Below, in pieces: positions 34,118-41,453 of a stretch of 64,000 nucleotides of DNA (position 1 is its first letter; each line of letters starts with the position of its first letter). Source of the DNA: Dactylosporangium sp. AC04546 (GTDB lineage Bacteria; Actinomycetota; Actinomycetes; Mycobacteriales; Micromonosporaceae); the NCBI RefSeq assembly GCF_022095675.1, contig NZ_JAHYSG010000025.1:55068-119067 (forward strand). Direction: 5' to 3'. A model generated the notes under the pieces. That model had not been told where the DNA came from. It did not search any database and saw only the letters and a list, made by a program, of their open reading frames with translations. A program made the translations under genes and the position numbers.

Positions 34118-34134
34118 TCCTACATCCTGTAGGA
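34118..34134. promoter_or_regulatory. BlaI-type operator, distal copy
   Basis: TCCTACATCCTGTAGGA: perfect 7-bp arms around a 3-bp spacer, with the same arms as the site before blaI (35484). It sits between the 3' end of the M56 peptidase gene and the GT87-like gene, about 40 bp upstream of the latter's TTCAG repeats. BlaI may therefore also influence that gene. Confidence 0.7.
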
Positions 34135-34190
34135 AAGAGACGCAACCGCTGACCGTGACCGGATCCCGCCTGGTCGAGCTCGGCGATCCG

Positions 34191-35078
34191 TCACAGCCAG
34201 GCGCGGGCGACCGCGACGAAGTCGGCGACGGCGGCACCGCCGGCGGCCGCGGAGGTGATCACGACCGCCGCGACACCGGCGGTGGCCCGGTGGGAGCGGC
34301 CGCCGGTCGGCCGGGTGAGGGCGGCGACCCGGCGTGTGACGTCCGAGCCGCCGGCCGCGAGCCCGCCGGCGGGCCGGCCGCCGCCCGACAGGGCGACCTT
34401 CGCGATCGCCCGGGCGACCACGCCACGGTCGCCGACCGCGGTGGCGGCGGCCTCGTCGGCGCTGCGCTCCACGAGCAGGGTGACGACCCGGGCGACCGGG
34501 CGCAGCAGCGGGTTGACCGCCGCCGCGGCCGCGGCGGCGGCGACCGTGCGGTGGTGGCGGTGGCGGAGGTGGGCCTCCTCGTGGGCGAGGACGGCGGCGC
34601 GTTCGGTCCGGTCGAGCAGTCGCAGCAGGCCGGCGGTGACCAGGACGTGCCCGGGCCGTCCGGTCCCGGCCGGTACCGCCACGGCGTGCGCCTCCGGCAG
34701 GTCGGCGACGAGCAGCCCGTCGTGGGCGGTGCCGGCGGCGACCAGGTCCCGGGTGGCGGCGCGGCTGCGGCGCAGGTTCGCCACACACCGCCAGCCGGCC
34801 CAGGCGAGGGCGGCCGCGGCGGCCAGGGCGACCGGGCCCGGGACCGGCTCGGGCAGTGGATAGGGGGCGATGTGCTCGCGGGCCTCCAGCATGGGCAGGT
34901 CGTCGAGCAGGGTCAGAGCCAGCAGGACCAGGCTGACGGTGCTCACCGTGGCGGCCAGCAGTGCCGCGGCCGCCAGCGCGCGGGCCGCCCGCTCGGGTGC
35001 CGCGGTGGTGGCCAGCGGCCGCGCGGCGGCCGCCAGCAGGACCGGCAGCAGCAGCGGCAGGTAGACGGCGAGGTTCAT
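34191..35078 (-). CDS. M56-family (BlaR1/MecR1-like) membrane metallopeptidase
   Basis: A 295-residue membrane protein with four or so transmembrane helices. The zinc motif HEEAHLRHRHH (HExxH) lies near residue 172, and a third zinc ligand, the Glu in ERSADEAA, follows. Unlike BlaR1 it lacks an outside penicillin-binding domain, so it is a short sensor-protease or house-cleaning form. It overlaps blaI by 4 bp. In the known model an activated M56 protease causes cleavage of BlaI; what activates this one is unknown. Confidence 0.88.
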   Translation of the reverse strand: MNLAVYLPLLLPVLLAAAARPLATTAAPERAARALAAAALLAATVSTVSLVLLALTLLDDLPMLEAREHIAPYPLPEPVPGPVALAAAAALAWAGWRCVANLRRSRAATRDLVAAGTAHDGLLVADLPEAHAVAVPAGTGRPGHVLVTAGLLRLLDRTERAAVLAHEEAHLRHRHHRTVAAAAAAAAVNPLLRPVARVVTLLVERSADEAAATAVGDRGVVARAIAKVALSGGGRPAGGLAAGGSDVTRRVAALTRPTGGRSHRATAGVAAVVITSAAAGGAAVADFVAVARAWL

Positions 35079-35452
35079 GCCGGCCGCTCGCCCTGCAGCA
35101 GCGCGCGCAGGATGGCCAGGTCGTCCTCGGCGAGTCCGTTGGTGAACCGGCGCAGCACCGCCTGGCGGTCCGCGGGCCCGTCGAGCACCGCACGCATCTG
35201 CTGGGCCGCCGCGGTCGCGGCGTCCCGGGCCGGCCAGTACACGTGGCCGCGGCCGGCGGCGCGCCGCTCGACGAGGCCCTTGTCGTGCATCCGCACCAGA
35301 ATCGTCTGCACGGTGTTGTACGCGAGGTCGGCGTCGAGGGCGGCCTGCAGCTGGGTCGCGGACAGTGGCTCGCCGGCGGCCCACAGTGCCGCCATCGCCT
35401 GTGCCTCGAGCGAGCCCGGCGCTCGCCGTGCGGAGGGTTCTGCCACCTTCAC
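35075..35452 (-). CDS. blaI: BlaI/MecI/CopY-family repressor
   Basis: A 125-residue winged-helix repressor: GSLEAQAMAALWAAGEPLSATQLQ and AYNTVQTILVRMHDKGLVER are the DNA-binding blocks, with a dimerising C-terminal region. It is coupled to the M56 peptidase by a 4-bp overlap. The perfect palindrome 32 bp upstream (35484-35500) is its likely operator, giving autoregulation and possibly control of the divergent iron-uptake fusion gene. Confidence 0.92.
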   Translation of the reverse strand: MKVAEPSARRAPGSLEAQAMAALWAAGEPLSATQLQAALDADLAYNTVQTILVRMHDKGLVERRAAGRGHVYWPARDAATAAAQQMRAVLDGPADRQAVLRRFTNGLAEDDLAILRALLQGERPA

Positions 35453-35483
35453 ACCATAACGGTGACCTGCCGGGTTGACTCGC

Positions 35484-35500
35484 TCCTACATCTTGTAGGA
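35484..35500. promoter_or_regulatory. BlaI operator between blaI and the efeUO fusion
   Basis: TCCTACATCTTGTAGGA: 7-bp perfect arms with a 3-bp spacer; the core CTACA-N3-TGTAG fits the BlaI/MecI type. It lies only 11 bp from the iron-regulator box, in the shared divergent promoter region. Confidence 0.82.
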
Positions 35501-35511
35501 GATTATCGGGG

Positions 35512-35530
35512 TTAGGTAAGCCTACGCTTG
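35512..35530 (+). promoter_or_regulatory. IdeR/DmdR (DtxR-family) iron box
   Basis: TTAGGTAAGCCTACGCTTG matches the DtxR-family consensus TWAGGTWAGSCTWACCTWA at 16 of 19 positions. It directly precedes and overlaps the ribosome site of the iron-uptake fusion gene. Expected effect: repression by iron-loaded regulator. Confidence 0.8.
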
Positions 35531-35539
35531 GAGCGCCCT

Positions 35540-37555
35540 GTGGGAACGGTCTTCTTCGCCAGCTACCTCATCGGGCTGCGCGACGGGCTCGAAGCGTCCC
35601 TCGTCGTCAGCATCCTGGTCGCGTTCCTGCGGACCCAGACCGACACAGCCCAGACCGGCAGCACCCAACCCGGCGACCCCGCGCGTGGGAGGCTGCGCCA
35701 GGTCTGGGGCGGCGTCGGCGCCGCCGTCCTCGTCTCCGCCGCCGTCGGCGTCCTGCTGACCACCGTCGCCGGCTGGCTGGGCAGCGGCACCCGGATGGAG
35801 CTGTTCGAGGCCGTCACCTCCCTCACGGCCGTCGCGCTGGTCACCTGGATGATCTTCTGGATGCGCCGCTCCGCCCGCACCCTGCGCGGCGAGCTCACCG
35901 GCCGCCTCTCCGACGCCATCGCCATGGGCGGCTGGGCGGTCGCCACGATGGCGTTCTTCGCGGTCCTGCGCGAAGGGGTCGAGATGGTCCTGCTCGTCTT
36001 CGCCGCCGCCGAGGGCGCCGCCGACTCGGCCGCGCCGCTGGCCGGCATGGTGCTGGGCATCGCCACCGCCGTCGCGCTGGGCTGGGTCATCGCCCGCGCC
36101 ACCGTGCGGATCAACCTCGGACGGTTCTTCACCTGGACCGGCGTGCTGCTCATCCTCGTCGCGGCCGGCATCCTCAAGTACGGCGTCCACGGCCTGCAGA
36201 GCGCCGGGGTGCTGCCCGGCGGCAACCGCGACGCCTTCGACCTGACCACCGTCATCGACCCCACCTCGTGGTACGCGACGCTGCTCGCCGGCACCGTCAA
36301 CCTCACGCCCCGGGCCACCGCCCTGGAGATCACCGCCTGGCTCGCCTTCGCGTTCGTGATGCTCGCCCTGTTCTTCCGTCCGGCCCCGCGGCCGGCGACG
36401 GCGACGGGCGGCAAAGCGCACGGGCTCGCCGCGATCGCCGCCGTGGCGGTCCTCGCCGGCCTCACCCCGGGCGGCTGCGGCGCACCGGCGGCCCAGCCCG
36501 GCGGTGCCCCGGAAGCCGGGCGGATCTCCGTGGCCGCCACCGACACCACCTGCACCCTCAGCACCGACCACACGGGCGGCGGCACGACCACCTTCACCGT
36601 CGACAACAAGGGCACCAAGGTCACCGAGCTGTACGTCTACGGCGCGGCCGAACGCGTTCTCGGCGAGGTCGAGAACGTCGCACCCGGTGTCAGCCGTGAG
36701 CTGCGGGTCGACCTCACGCCAGGCACCTACACCGTCGCCTGCAAGCCGGGCATGATCGGCGCCGGCATCCGCAGCACCCTCACCGTCACCGGCTCGGCGC
36801 CCCCGCCGGCGACCGCCGCCGCCGCCGCCCTCGCCGCGGCCGCCGAGGGCTACCACCGCTACGTGCGCTCCCAGGCCGACGCGTTCGTGGAACAGACCCG
36901 CCAGTTCGTCGACGCCGTCAAGGCCGGCCGGCGCGACCAGGCACAGACGCTGTTCCCGACGGCCCGCACCCCCTACGAGCGGATCGAGACCGTCGCGGAG
37001 ACCTTCGGCGACCTCGACCCGCGCATCGACGCCCGCGACGGCGACCTGGACCCGGGCGTGGAGTGGACCGGCTACCACCGCATCGAACAGCAGCTGTGGA
37101 ACGGCGGTGACCTCGCCGCCGTCGCGCCCCTCGCCGACCGGCTGCTGGCCGACGTCGAGGCGCTGCGCCAGCGGCTCGACACGGTCACCCTGACCCCGCT
37201 CGAGCTCGCCAACGGCGCCAAGGGCCTGCTCGACGAGGTCGCCACGAAGAAGGTCACCGGCGAGGAGGACCGCTACTCGCACACCGACCTGTGGGACTTC
37301 GCCGCCAACGTCGACGGCTGCCGGGCCGCGCTCGCGGCGCTGCGCCCCGTCCTCGACGCCCGCCGCCCCGAGCTCGGCCCGCAGCTCGACGCGCGGTTCG
37401 CCGCCGTCGACGCCGAACTGGCCAGGTACCGCACCGGCGATCGCTACCAGCCGTACACCGTCCTCCAACCGCCACAGGTCCAGCTGCTGGCCGGCACGGT
37501 CAACGCGCTCGCCGAACAGGTCGCCGCCGTGCCGCCGGTCATCGCCGGGCGCTGA
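35540..37555 (+). CDS. EfeU-EfeO fusion: ferrous/ferric iron permease joined to cupredoxin-M75 iron-binding protein
   Basis: A 671-residue single polypeptide. The N-terminal half (about 1-285) is an FTR1/EfeU permease with seven helices and two RExxE-type iron motifs, RDGLE (14-18) and REGVE (144-148). A hydrophobic segment near 295-312 (ends PGGC) is where a free EfeO would have its signal. It is followed by a cupredoxin domain (about 325-415; Cys in DTTCTLS and VACKPGM) and an imelysin/M75 domain with HRIE (513-516). I chose GTG at 35540 (GGAG 6 nt upstream) over TTG 35528. EfeB peroxidase is not nearby. Controlled by an iron box and perhaps BlaI. Confidence 0.9.
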   Translation: MGTVFFASYLIGLRDGLEASLVVSILVAFLRTQTDTAQTGSTQPGDPARGRLRQVWGGVGAAVLVSAAVGVLLTTVAGWLGSGTRMELFEAVTSLTAVALVTWMIFWMRRSARTLRGELTGRLSDAIAMGGWAVATMAFFAVLREGVEMVLLVFAAAEGAADSAAPLAGMVLGIATAVALGWVIARATVRINLGRFFTWTGVLLILVAAGILKYGVHGLQSAGVLPGGNRDAFDLTTVIDPTSWYATLLAGTVNLTPRATALEITAWLAFAFVMLALFFRPAPRPATATGGKAHGLAAIAAVAVLAGLTPGGCGAPAAQPGGAPEAGRISVAATDTTCTLSTDHTGGGTTTFTVDNKGTKVTELYVYGAAERVLGEVENVAPGVSRELRVDLTPGTYTVACKPGMIGAGIRSTLTVTGSAPPPATAAAAALAAAAEGYHRYVRSQADAFVEQTRQFVDAVKAGRRDQAQTLFPTARTPYERIETVAETFGDLDPRIDARDGDLDPGVEWTGYHRIEQQLWNGGDLAAVAPLADRLLADVEALRQRLDTVTLTPLELANGAKGLLDEVATKKVTGEEDRYSHTDLWDFAANVDGCRAALAALRPVLDARRPELGPQLDARFAAVDAELARYRTGDRYQPYTVLQPPQVQLLAGTVNALAEQVAAVPPVIAGR

Positions 37556-37581
37556 GGCCGGCAGCGGCTGCCCACCCCGTC

Positions 37582-37614
37582 TTCAACGGATTCTCAGCTT
37601 CGCCGGCCTACCGT
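37582..37614 (+). promoter_or_regulatory. TTCAG-repeat promoter of the DedA gene
   Basis: TTCAA (37582-37586), six bases, CTCAG (37593-37597), 11 bases, TACCGT (37609-37614). Half-sites are each one base off the consensus, but spacing is identical. A leader of about 30 nt follows with GAGGAG before the GTG start. Confidence 0.65.
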
Positions 37615-37653
37615 TGCCGCCGAACGACAGACCGACCAGCGAGGAGCGATACC

Positions 37654-38262
37654 GTGCGGTACCTGGACCCCGAATGGCTCATCTCCACCTTCGGGGTGCT
37701 GGGCATTCTTGCGATCGTGTTCGCCGAGTCGGGCCTGCTGATCGGCTTCTTCCTGCCCGGCGACTCGCTGCTGTTCACCACCGGCCTGCTGGTCGCCGGC
37801 GGGCAGTACCTGCACCTGCCGCTGTGGCTGGTGATCGTGCTCGTCGTCGCCGCCGCGATCGCCGGCGACCAGGTCGGCTACGTCTTCGGCCGCCGGGTCG
37901 GCCCGGCCCTGTTCCGGCGGCCGAACTCGAGGCTGTTCCGGCAGGAGAACCTCACGAAGGCGCAGGAGTTCTTCGACCGCTACGGGGCGCGCTCCATCGT
38001 CCTGGCCCGGTTCGTGCCGATCGTGCGCACGTTCACCCCGATCGTCGCCGGTGCCTCACGGATGCACTACCGCACCTTCGTGCTCTACAACGTCATCGGC
38101 GGCGCGGCGTGGGGCACCGGTGTCACGCTGCTCGGCTACTACCTCGGCCAGATCGAGTTCGTGAAGTCCAACATCGAGCTCATCCTCATCGGGATCGTCG
38201 TGCTGTCGGTCGTGCCGATCGTCGTCGAGCTGCTGCGCGGCCGGGCCCGCGCCCGTTCATGA
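37654..38262 (+). CDS. DedA-family membrane protein
   Basis: A 202-residue membrane protein with the DedA/VTT features: ESGLLIGFFLPGDSLLFTTG, GDQVGYVFGRRVG and ARFVPIVRTFTPIVAGASRM, the last being the re-entrant loop with essential Arg. DedA proteins are lipid scramblases or carriers, recently linked to recycling of undecaprenyl phosphate. It starts with GTG at 37654 after GAGGAG. UppP, which makes the same carrier lipid, follows at once, so the two act on the same pool (inference). Confidence 0.92.
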   Translation: MRYLDPEWLISTFGVLGILAIVFAESGLLIGFFLPGDSLLFTTGLLVAGGQYLHLPLWLVIVLVVAAAIAGDQVGYVFGRRVGPALFRRPNSRLFRQENLTKAQEFFDRYGARSIVLARFVPIVRTFTPIVAGASRMHYRTFVLYNVIGGAAWGTGVTLLGYYLGQIEFVKSNIELILIGIVVLSVVPIVVELLRGRARARS

Positions 38263-38288
38263 ATTTCTCAGCAACGCCCGGCCAGGAT
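38256..38288 (+). promoter_or_regulatory. TTCAG-repeat promoter of uppP, inside the end of the DedA gene
   Basis: TTCAT (38256-38260), six bases, CTCAG (38267-38271), 11 bases, CAGGAT (38283-38288), 7 nt, GTG 38296. The first half-site overlaps the DedA stop codon. The -10 covers the upstream ATG (38287), so translation should start at the GTG. Confidence 0.65.
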
Positions 38289-38295
38289 GCGCGGC

Positions 38296-39237
38296 GTGAC
38301 CATCGACGCACACCACCTGACCTATCCCGAGGCGCTCGTCATCGGCCTCCTGCAGGGCGTGACCGAGTTGTTCCCGGTGTCCAGCCTGGGCCACAGCGTG
38401 CTGCTGCCCGCGCTGCTCGGCGGGCGCTGGGCCCGCGACCTCGACGTGTCCGCGCCCGAGTCGCCGTACCTCGCGTTCGTCGTCGGGCTGCACGTCGCGA
38501 CGGCGTTCGCGCTGCTGCTGTTCTTCTGGCGTGACTGGCTGCGCATCATCACCGGCCTCGTCACGTCGGTGCGGTACCGGCGCATCGAACACCCGGACGA
38601 GCGCCTCGCCTGGATGATCGTGCTGGCGACGATCCCGGTCGGGGTCAGCGGACTGGTGCTGGAGCACACGTTCCGCACCGTCCTCGGCCGGCCCGTCCCG
38701 GCGGCCATCTTCCTCACCGTCAACGGTGTGCTGCTGTACGGCTTCGAACGGCTCCGGCGCAGTGCCGCCGCCGTGGACGCAACAGCCACCGACACCGACA
38801 CCGGCACCGGCACCGGCACCGGCACCGACGCCGGCGTCGCGGCGGACCGGCGGATCGCGGCCGGCTCGCTCGGCCGGGCGACGCTCATCGGCAGCGCGCA
38901 GGTGCTCGCCCTGCTGCCCGGGATCAGCCGGTCCGGCGCGACGCTCGGCGCCGGGCTGGTCAAGGGCCTGTCGCACGAGGACGCCGCCCGGTTCTCGTTC
39001 CTGCTCGCCACGCCGGTCATCCTCGCCGCCGGCGTGCTGAAGATCCCGGACCTGTTCGGTCCGCTCGGCGCCGGCATCCACGGCCAGGTCCTCGCCGGCA
39101 GCCTCGCGGCGTTCGCCGCGGCGTACGGCTCCGTGCGGTTCCTGACCAAGTACTTCGAAACCCGGACACTCACGCCGTTCGCCGGATACTGTGTGGTGGC
39201 CGGTCTCGGCAGCGTCGTCTGGCTGCTGGCCGCGTAG
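38296..39237 (+). CDS. uppP: Undecaprenyl-diphosphatase (BacA/UppP)
   Basis: A 313-residue membrane enzyme that turns undecaprenyl diphosphate into the monophosphate carrier for peptidoglycan and wall glycans. LLQGVTELFPVSSLGHS carries the catalytic Glu-rich motif, and PGISRSGATLGAGL the second. A Thr/Asp/Gly repeat is inserted in a loop (about residues 163-176). The start is either ATG 38287 or GTG 38296. I choose the GTG because the -10 of its own promoter overlaps the ATG, which predicts a leaderless mRNA beginning at 38296. Confidence 0.9.
   Translation: MTIDAHHLTYPEALVIGLLQGVTELFPVSSLGHSVLLPALLGGRWARDLDVSAPESPYLAFVVGLHVATAFALLLFFWRDWLRIITGLVTSVRYRRIEHPDERLAWMIVLATIPVGVSGLVLEHTFRTVLGRPVPAAIFLTVNGVLLYGFERLRRSAAAVDATATDTDTGTGTGTGTDAGVAADRRIAAGSLGRATLIGSAQVLALLPGISRSGATLGAGLVKGLSHEDAARFSFLLATPVILAAGVLKIPDLFGPLGAGIHGQVLAGSLAAFAAAYGSVRFLTKYFETRTLTPFAGYCVVAGLGSVVWLLAA
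38791..38832 (+). repeat. Hexanucleotide microsatellite inside uppP
   Basis: Seven tandem 6-bp units, two GACACC, four GGCACC and one GACGCC, encode a T-D/T-G run in a cytoplasmic or outside loop. All changes are multiples of 6 bp, so copy variation would keep the frame. Confidence 0.8.
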
Positions 39238-39244
39238 TCCTCGC

Positions 39245-39277
39245 TTCAGCGTCCTTTCAGCCTCCGACTGGGAGCGT
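39245..39277 (+). promoter_or_regulatory. TTCAG-repeat promoter of the flippase/GT4/PIG-L operon
   Basis: TTCAG (39245-39249), six bases, TTCAG (39256-39260), 11 bases, GAGCGT (39272-39277). Leader of about 26 nt, with GGAGG (39300-39304) six bases before ATG 39311. Lies between uppP and the flippase gene. Confidence 0.7.
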
Positions 39278-39310
39278 GGGTCCCTCGAAGCGGGACCCCG
39301 GAGGACTCTC

Positions 39311-40336
39311 ATGCAGCGCAACCCGATGCCGCCCACGGCGGGCGGCCGCCGGTCCTGGGGGCGGGTGGCGCTGTTCGTGGTGGCCGCCGCCGCGGTGGTC
39401 TGGGCCGCGAGCCACGCCTCGGCGGTCGGCGCCTCCTGGTCCCGGGCCGGGCACCTCATCGCCGGCCTGGGCTGGCGGTGGCTGCTGGTGCTCGGGTTTG
39501 TGTGGTTCCTCGGCCTGTGGGTGCACACCGTGGTCCTGACCGCGTCGCTGCCGGGCCTCACGCACCGGCGGGCGCTGACCCTGAACCTGTCCGGCAGCGC
39601 CGTGTCCAACGTCCTGCCGCTCGGCGGTCTCGCCGGCACGACCCTGAACCTCGGCATGATCCGCGGCTGGGGGCACAGCAACCTCGAGTTCGCCCGGTTC
39701 GTGGTCGTGTCGAAGGCCGCGGACCTGGTGGCGAAGCTGACGATGCCACTCGTCGCGGTCGTCGTGCTCCTGCTGTCGGGCACCGCACCCGACGGCCGCG
39801 GCGTGTGGTGGCTCGCGGCCGCCGGCGCCGCGGCCGTCGCCGGGCTGCTCGTCGTCGCGGCGCTGCTCGGTCGTACCGCACCGCTGCTGCGCCTCGTCGC
39901 CGCCGCCGAACGGGCCGTTCGCCGCAGGCGCACCGCGTGGACCGCCGCGGTGAGCGACCTGCTCGACGGCACCGACCGGCTCGTCCGGCGCCGCTGGACC
40001 CGGCTGAGCTGGGGGATGGGCGCGTACTGGCTGCTGCAGGGGGCGCTGCTGTGGTACTGCTGCGTCGCGGTGGGCCTGGACGTCTCGGTGCCCGTGGTGC
40101 TCGCCGCCCTCGTGGCCGAGCGTGCCCTGACCCTGCTGGCGATCACGCCGGGCGGCGCCGGCCTGGTCGAGGCCGGCACCGTCGGCGTGCTCATCGCCCT
40201 CCGCGTCGACCCGACGACCGCCCTCGCCGCGGTGCTGCTGTTCCGCGCCTTCGTCTTCGCCGCCGAAATACCCGTCGGCGGCCTGGCCACCGCGCTCTGG
40301 CTGGCGTCACGGCGCGCCGCCCGAGCCGAACACTGA
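39311..40336 (+). CDS. Lysylphosphatidylglycerol-synthase-like flippase (UPF0104/COG0392)
   Basis: A 341-residue membrane protein with about eight helices, matching the transmembrane domain of MprF without a synthase domain. GSAVSNVLPLGGLAGTTLNL and LLAITPGGAGLVEAGTVG are the conserved family blocks. It probably flips a lipid or polyprenyl-linked sugar. It is first gene of an operon with a glycosyltransferase (13 bp downstream) and a PIG-L deacetylase, consistent with making or moving a glycolipid. Confidence 0.87.
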   Translation: MQRNPMPPTAGGRRSWGRVALFVVAAAAVVWAASHASAVGASWSRAGHLIAGLGWRWLLVLGFVWFLGLWVHTVVLTASLPGLTHRRALTLNLSGSAVSNVLPLGGLAGTTLNLGMIRGWGHSNLEFARFVVVSKAADLVAKLTMPLVAVVVLLLSGTAPDGRGVWWLAAAGAAAVAGLLVVAALLGRTAPLLRLVAAAERAVRRRRTAWTAAVSDLLDGTDRLVRRRWTRLSWGMGAYWLLQGALLWYCCVAVGLDVSVPVVLAALVAERALTLLAITPGGAGLVEAGTVGVLIALRVDPTTALAAVLLFRAFVFAAEIPVGGLATALWLASRRAARAEH

Positions 40337-40349
40337 CCGGGAGCCCCCA

Positions 40350-41453
40350 TTGCGCATCGCTCATGTCACCGACGTCTACCTGCCCCGGCTCGGCGGCGTC
40401 GAACTGCAGGTCCACGACCTGGTCACCCGCCAGCGCGCCGCCGGCCACGACACGCTCGTGGTCACCACGACGCCGGGCCCGAGCGGCCCGCGAGTCGTGC
40501 GGCTCGGCGGCGAACTGTTCGGGGCCGGGCCATACCGGGTGCTGCCCGGCCGGTCGCTCGCCGACGTCCTTCGGGTCTACGGCGTCGACGTGGTGCACGC
40601 CCACGTCTCCGCGGTGTCGCCGATGGCGTGGACCGCCGCCGGGTTGGCCGCGTCGGGTGGCCGGCCGACCGTGGTCTCGGTGCACTCGATGTGGCACGGC
40701 ATCGTGCCGCTGGTGCGCGGCTACGCCCGCCTCCGCTCGGCCGCCACGTGGCCGGTGGTGTGGGCGGCGGTCAGCAACGCCGCCGCGGCCGCCGTCAGCG
40801 AGGCGCTCGACGGCACTCCGGTGACGGTGCTGCCGAACGGTATCGACCCGGCCGAGTGGCGGTTGTCCACGCCGCCGCGCGACCGGGGCGTGCCGACCAT
40901 CGTCAGCGTCATGCGGATGGTCCGGCGCAAGCGGCCCCGGGCGCTGCTCGGCGCGCTCCGCGCGCTGCGGGCCACCCACGGGCGGCGGTTCCGGGCCGTG
41001 CTCGTCGGGGACGGCCCGCTGCTGCCCGGCCTGCGTCGCGAGGTCACCGCCGCCGGGCTCGACGGTCAGGTCCGGTTCACCGGCGCCCTGGACCGCGACG
41101 CCATCCGGCGGCTGCTGGCCACCGCCGACCTGTACGTGGCGCCCGCGTCACGCGAGTCGTTCGGCATCGCCGCCCTGGAGGCCCGCAGTGCCGGCGTGCC
41201 GGTGCTCGCGCGGGCGGGCAGCGGTGTCGCCGACTTCGTCCGGCACGGCACCGAGGGCTGGCTGGTCGACTCGGACAAGGAGCTCTACGCGACGATCGCC
41301 GAGCTGCTCGACGACCCCGGCCGGCTCGCCGCGGTCGCCGCCCACAACCGGGCCGTCGCGCCCCGCGTGGACTGGCAGGCCGTCCTGGACGCCGCCGACG
41401 CGCTCTATGCGGCAGCGGACCGCACACCGCGCCTGCTCGGCAGCCCGGCATGA
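40350..41453 (+). CDS. Glycosyltransferase family 4
   Basis: A 367-residue GT-B transferase. RIAHVTDVYLPRLGGVELQV is the N-terminal acceptor block and VAPASRESFGIAALEARSAG the EX7E donor motif of GT4. Similar to PimB/MshA-type enzymes; with the PIG-L gene directly after, a GlcNAc-inositol or GlcNAc-lipid product is plausible (inference). Starts with TTG at 40350 (GGGAGC 5-10 nt upstream) and overlaps the PIG-L start by 4 bp. Confidence 0.9.
   Translation: MRIAHVTDVYLPRLGGVELQVHDLVTRQRAAGHDTLVVTTTPGPSGPRVVRLGGELFGAGPYRVLPGRSLADVLRVYGVDVVHAHVSAVSPMAWTAAGLAASGGRPTVVSVHSMWHGIVPLVRGYARLRSAATWPVVWAAVSNAAAAAVSEALDGTPVTVLPNGIDPAEWRLSTPPRDRGVPTIVSVMRMVRRKRPRALLGALRALRATHGRRFRAVLVGDGPLLPGLRREVTAAGLDGQVRFTGALDRDAIRRLLATADLYVAPASRESFGIAALEARSAGVPVLARAGSGVADFVRHGTEGWLVDSDKELYATIAELLDDPGRLAAVAAHNRAVAPRVDWQAVLDAADALYAAADRTPRLLGSPA

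Noticed and set aside
38791..38832. Possible CRISPR-like or iteron repeat
   Set aside because: Units are only 6 bp, contiguous and in frame within uppP; a microsatellite, not an array with spacers.
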